Positions 5,650 to 6,868 of a stretch of 6,868 nucleotides of DNA are shown piece by piece. The notes under the pieces were generated by a model that made no database searches, was not told the origin of the DNA, and saw only the letters and a program-made list of their open reading frames with translations. Every line of letters begins with the position of its first letter. Position 1 is the first letter of the stretch. The translations under genes were made by a program, and so were the position numbers. The DNA lies in assembly GCA_947461495.1 (NCBI GenBank), contig CANHLV010000098.1, positions 1-6,868 on the forward strand, given 5' to 3'. The DNA is from Chitinophagaceae bacterium (GTDB lineage Bacteria > Bacteroidota > Bacteroidia > Chitinophagales > Chitinophagaceae).

Positions 5650-5657
5650 TAATTTTG
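5650..5657 (+). promoter_or_regulatory. kdsA promoter -7 box
   Basis: TAATTTTG matches TAnnTTTG exactly and ends only 4 bases before the kdsA ATG. The same 12 bases TAATTTTGCACC recur at 6849-6860, and TTCAATGTA lies upstream of both. No good -33 TTTG is visible. Confidence 0.6.
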
Positions 5658-5661
5658 CACC

Positions 5662-6483
5662 ATGAACAATAATCAGTCTAATCTTTTCCAACAACAGCAA
5701 TATAACAATAACAACTTTTTCCTCATCGCAGGACCTTGTGTAGTTGAAAATGAATCCATGGTAATCGAGATATCCGAAAAAGTAGCAAGTATTTGCAAAA
5801 GACTTGAAATACCTTACATCTTCAAAGCTTCTTATAGAAAAGCCAACCGAACTAGTGCTTCTTCATTTACCGGAATTGGTGATCATGAGGCTTTGCAATT
5901 AATCAATAGAGCTGGGAAAAAATTAAACATCCCTACTACAACTGATATACATACTGCTGCTGAAGCGGCCATCGCAGCCGAATATGTGGATGTATTACAG
6001 GTTCCGGCATTCCTTTGCCGCCAAACGGATTTACTTTTAGCGGCAGCTGCTACCAATAAAATTGTGAATGTAAAAAAAGGACAATTCGTAAGTGGTCCGG
6101 CTATGAAATTTGCAGTCGATAAAATCAAACAAGCCGGAAACGAAAATGTATGGCTCACAGAAAGAGGCAACAGTTTCGGTTATCAGGATTTGATTGTTGA
6201 TTATAGAAACATTACTTGGATGAAAGAAATCGGTGTGCCGGTTGTTATGGACTGCACCCATTCTTTACAACAACCCAATCAAACTTCAGGTGTAACCGGC
6301 GGTAATCCTCAACTCATAGAAACCATTGCAAAAGCTGCCATTGCAACAGGAGCCGATGGTTTATTTATCGAAACTCATCCAGAGCCCGCAAAAGCAAAAA
6401 GCGATGGGGCGAATATGTTACGTCTTGATTTGTTAGAACCTTTGTTGGAGAAATTGGTGGTGTTGAGAAAAGCCATTATATAA
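5662..6483 (+). CDS. kdsA: 3-deoxy-8-phosphooctulonate synthase (KdsA), metal-dependent class
   Basis: This 273-residue cytoplasmic enzyme condenses phosphoenolpyruvate with D-arabinose 5-phosphate to Kdo 8-phosphate, the precursor of the Kdo sugar of the LPS inner core. Family motifs in order are IAGPCVVE (22-29), FKASYRKANRTS (54-65), TTDIH (93-97), LQVPAFLCRQTDLL (112-125), NVKKGQF (136-142), LTERGNSFGY (165-174), CTHS (198-201), FIETHPEP (235-242) and KSD (246-248). The four metal ligands of the Aquifex aeolicus enzyme (Cys11, His185, Glu222, Asp233, from memory) all appear here at a constant offset of 15: Cys26, His200, Glu237, Asp248. That places it in the metal-dependent class and shows that the N-terminus carries 15 extra residues, rich in Asn and Gln. 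ATG 5662 is the only usable start: an in-frame TAA lies at 5650-5652, and no ATG, GTG or TTG occurs between 5662 and the core. Confidence 0.96.
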   Translation: MNNNQSNLFQQQQYNNNNFFLIAGPCVVENESMVIEISEKVASICKRLEIPYIFKASYRKANRTSASSFTGIGDHEALQLINRAGKKLNIPTTTDIHTAAEAAIAAEYVDVLQVPAFLCRQTDLLLAAAATNKIVNVKKGQFVSGPAMKFAVDKIKQAGNENVWLTERGNSFGYQDLIVDYRNITWMKEIGVPVVMDCTHSLQQPNQTSGVTGGNPQLIETIAKAAIATGADGLFIETHPEPAKAKSDGANMLRLDLLEPLLEKLVVLRKAII

Positions 6484-6581
6484 GGTTTGAAAGGTTCAAG
6501 AGGTTTAATAGGTTCAAAAGGTTTGAGAAGCTTAAAAACATTTTGAACGTATTGAACATTTTCAACCTTAGAAACATTTTT
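6483..6581. repeat. 99-bp array of eleven 9-bp units forming a long imperfect hairpin between convergent genes
   Basis: Eleven units stay in perfect 9-bp phase. Five read AGGTTnnAn or similar (AGGTTTGAA, AGGTTCAAG, AGGTTTAAT, AGGTTCAAA, AGGTTTGAG), then AAGCTTAAA, then five of the form AACnTTnnn (for example AACATTTTG, AACGTATTG). The second half is largely the reverse complement of the first with a one-base bulge, giving arms of about 40 bases centred on the palindrome AAGCTT (6528-6533). GTTCAAAA at 6512-6519 pairs exactly with TTTTGAAC at 6541-6548. A T-run follows at 6577-6583. It begins on the last base of the kdsA stop codon and ends one base before the stop codon of the PspC gene. It probably serves as a bidirectional terminator; that role is inferred. 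Confidence 0.8.
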
Positions 6582-6800
6582 TTAAATTCCTGCCGGATTT
6601 CTGCGGGATATTCTTACATACTTTTTCACATTCATCCAAAAAGCCACAAATAGATACACAATCAGTGGTGAACCCATTGTAAGGAAGGAAATATAAATAA
6701 AATACTTTCTGATGATACTAGTGGCAATGCCCATTTTCTCGCCTATTGCGGTGCAGACGCCAAACACATGCCATTCCACGAAATATTTGAGCTTGTTCAT
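6582..6800 (-). CDS. PspC-domain small membrane protein
   Basis: This 72-residue protein is a stand-alone PspC domain: F-G-V-C-x-x-x-GEKMGI (13-24) and IIRKYFIYISF (29-39), then GSPLIVYLFVAFWMNVKK (43-60) as one long or hairpin hydrophobic segment, and a basic tail (VRISRRNP). The pattern matches the small PspC-like proteins common in Bacteroidota. In Proteobacteria PspC is an inner-membrane sensor of the phage shock response, but stand-alone versions like this have no firmly known role, and no other psp gene is nearby. The start ATG at 6800 gives the usual length. A near-consensus -7 box TAATTTTA (minus strand, 6807-6814) sits close upstream, which would give a very short leader. It converges on kdsA. 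Confidence 0.85.
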   Translation of the reverse strand: MNKLKYFVEWHVFGVCTAIGEKMGIATSIIRKYFIYISFLTMGSPLIVYLFVAFWMNVKKYVRISRRNPAGI

Positions 6801-6848
6801 AGTTCTTAAAATTACGAATTTTTATATAAAAAACTAACTTCAATGTAG

Positions 6849-6856
6849 TAATTTTG
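6849..6856 (+). promoter_or_regulatory. Promoter -7 box directed out of the window
   Basis: TAATTTTG is an exact TAnnTTTG match, followed by CACC as at the kdsA promoter. It points right, so a plus-strand gene divergent from the PspC gene probably begins just beyond base 6868. Confidence 0.5.
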
Positions 6857-6868
6857 CACCCGAGAAAA

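Noticed and set aside
5883..6261. Minus-strand open frames of 74-95 codons inside kdsA
   Set aside because: They are shadows of a highly conserved gene, with no family resemblance and no promoter or leader of their own.
6484..6600. The 9-bp array read as protein (RF-x-RF-type repeat), as a possible extension of kdsA or a small repeat protein
   Set aside because: The array is out of frame with kdsA, has no start codon, and KdsA is already full length at its stop codon. The 9-bp period makes any frame look regular.

Overview
The window looks like a piece of a Bacteroidota chromosome, probably flavobacterial. The DNA is AT-rich, Shine-Dalgarno sequences are weak or absent, and several upstream regions carry the Bacteroidota -7 promoter consensus TAnnTTTG. 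Signal peptides are of the MKK...A|Q type, the L-threonine dehydrogenase is the short (SDR) form known from Flavobacterium, and the metal-dependent KdsA implies an LPS-making Gram-negative cell. The taxonomic call is inference from memory of these families.

Layout. Positions 1-246 (+) hold the 3' end of dapB (lysine/diaminopimelate synthesis). From 277 to 2267 (-) lies an outer-membrane beta-barrel gene split by a complete IS4-family insertion sequence (about 737-2132) with its own full-length transposase (796-2046, -). Two intact beta-barrel genes follow (2402-2941 and 3285-3869, both -), each with its own Rho-independent terminator and a nearly identical leader motif at the same distance from the start codon. 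The second is a close paralogue of the broken gene. A third, unrelated-looking small beta-barrel gene (4003-4569, -) lies downstream of an L-threonine 3-dehydrogenase gene (4646-5590, -). Divergent from that is kdsA (5662-6483, +), which converges on a small PspC-domain membrane protein gene (6582-6800, -). A promoter pointing out of the window sits at the right edge.

The main points of interest are in the insertion sequence. Removing it together with one copy of an 11-bp target duplication restores an in-frame 193-codon gene, next to a 194-codon paralogue. The core of its terminal inverted repeat (TGTCCGAGATAA) occurs twice more, exactly, inside the transposase gene, in two different reading frames and within a longer 20-bp repeat. 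One internal copy is placed so that read-through mRNA entering from the host gene could fold back around the transposase start codon. A second oddity is a 99-bp array with a strict 9-bp period. It runs from the last base of the kdsA stop codon to the base before the stop codon of the PspC gene and forms a long imperfect hairpin centred on AAGCTT.

I see no CRISPR array, tRNA, rRNA, phage module or multi-gene defence system. Apart from the insertion sequence, the window is ordinary chromosomal housekeeping and envelope genes.
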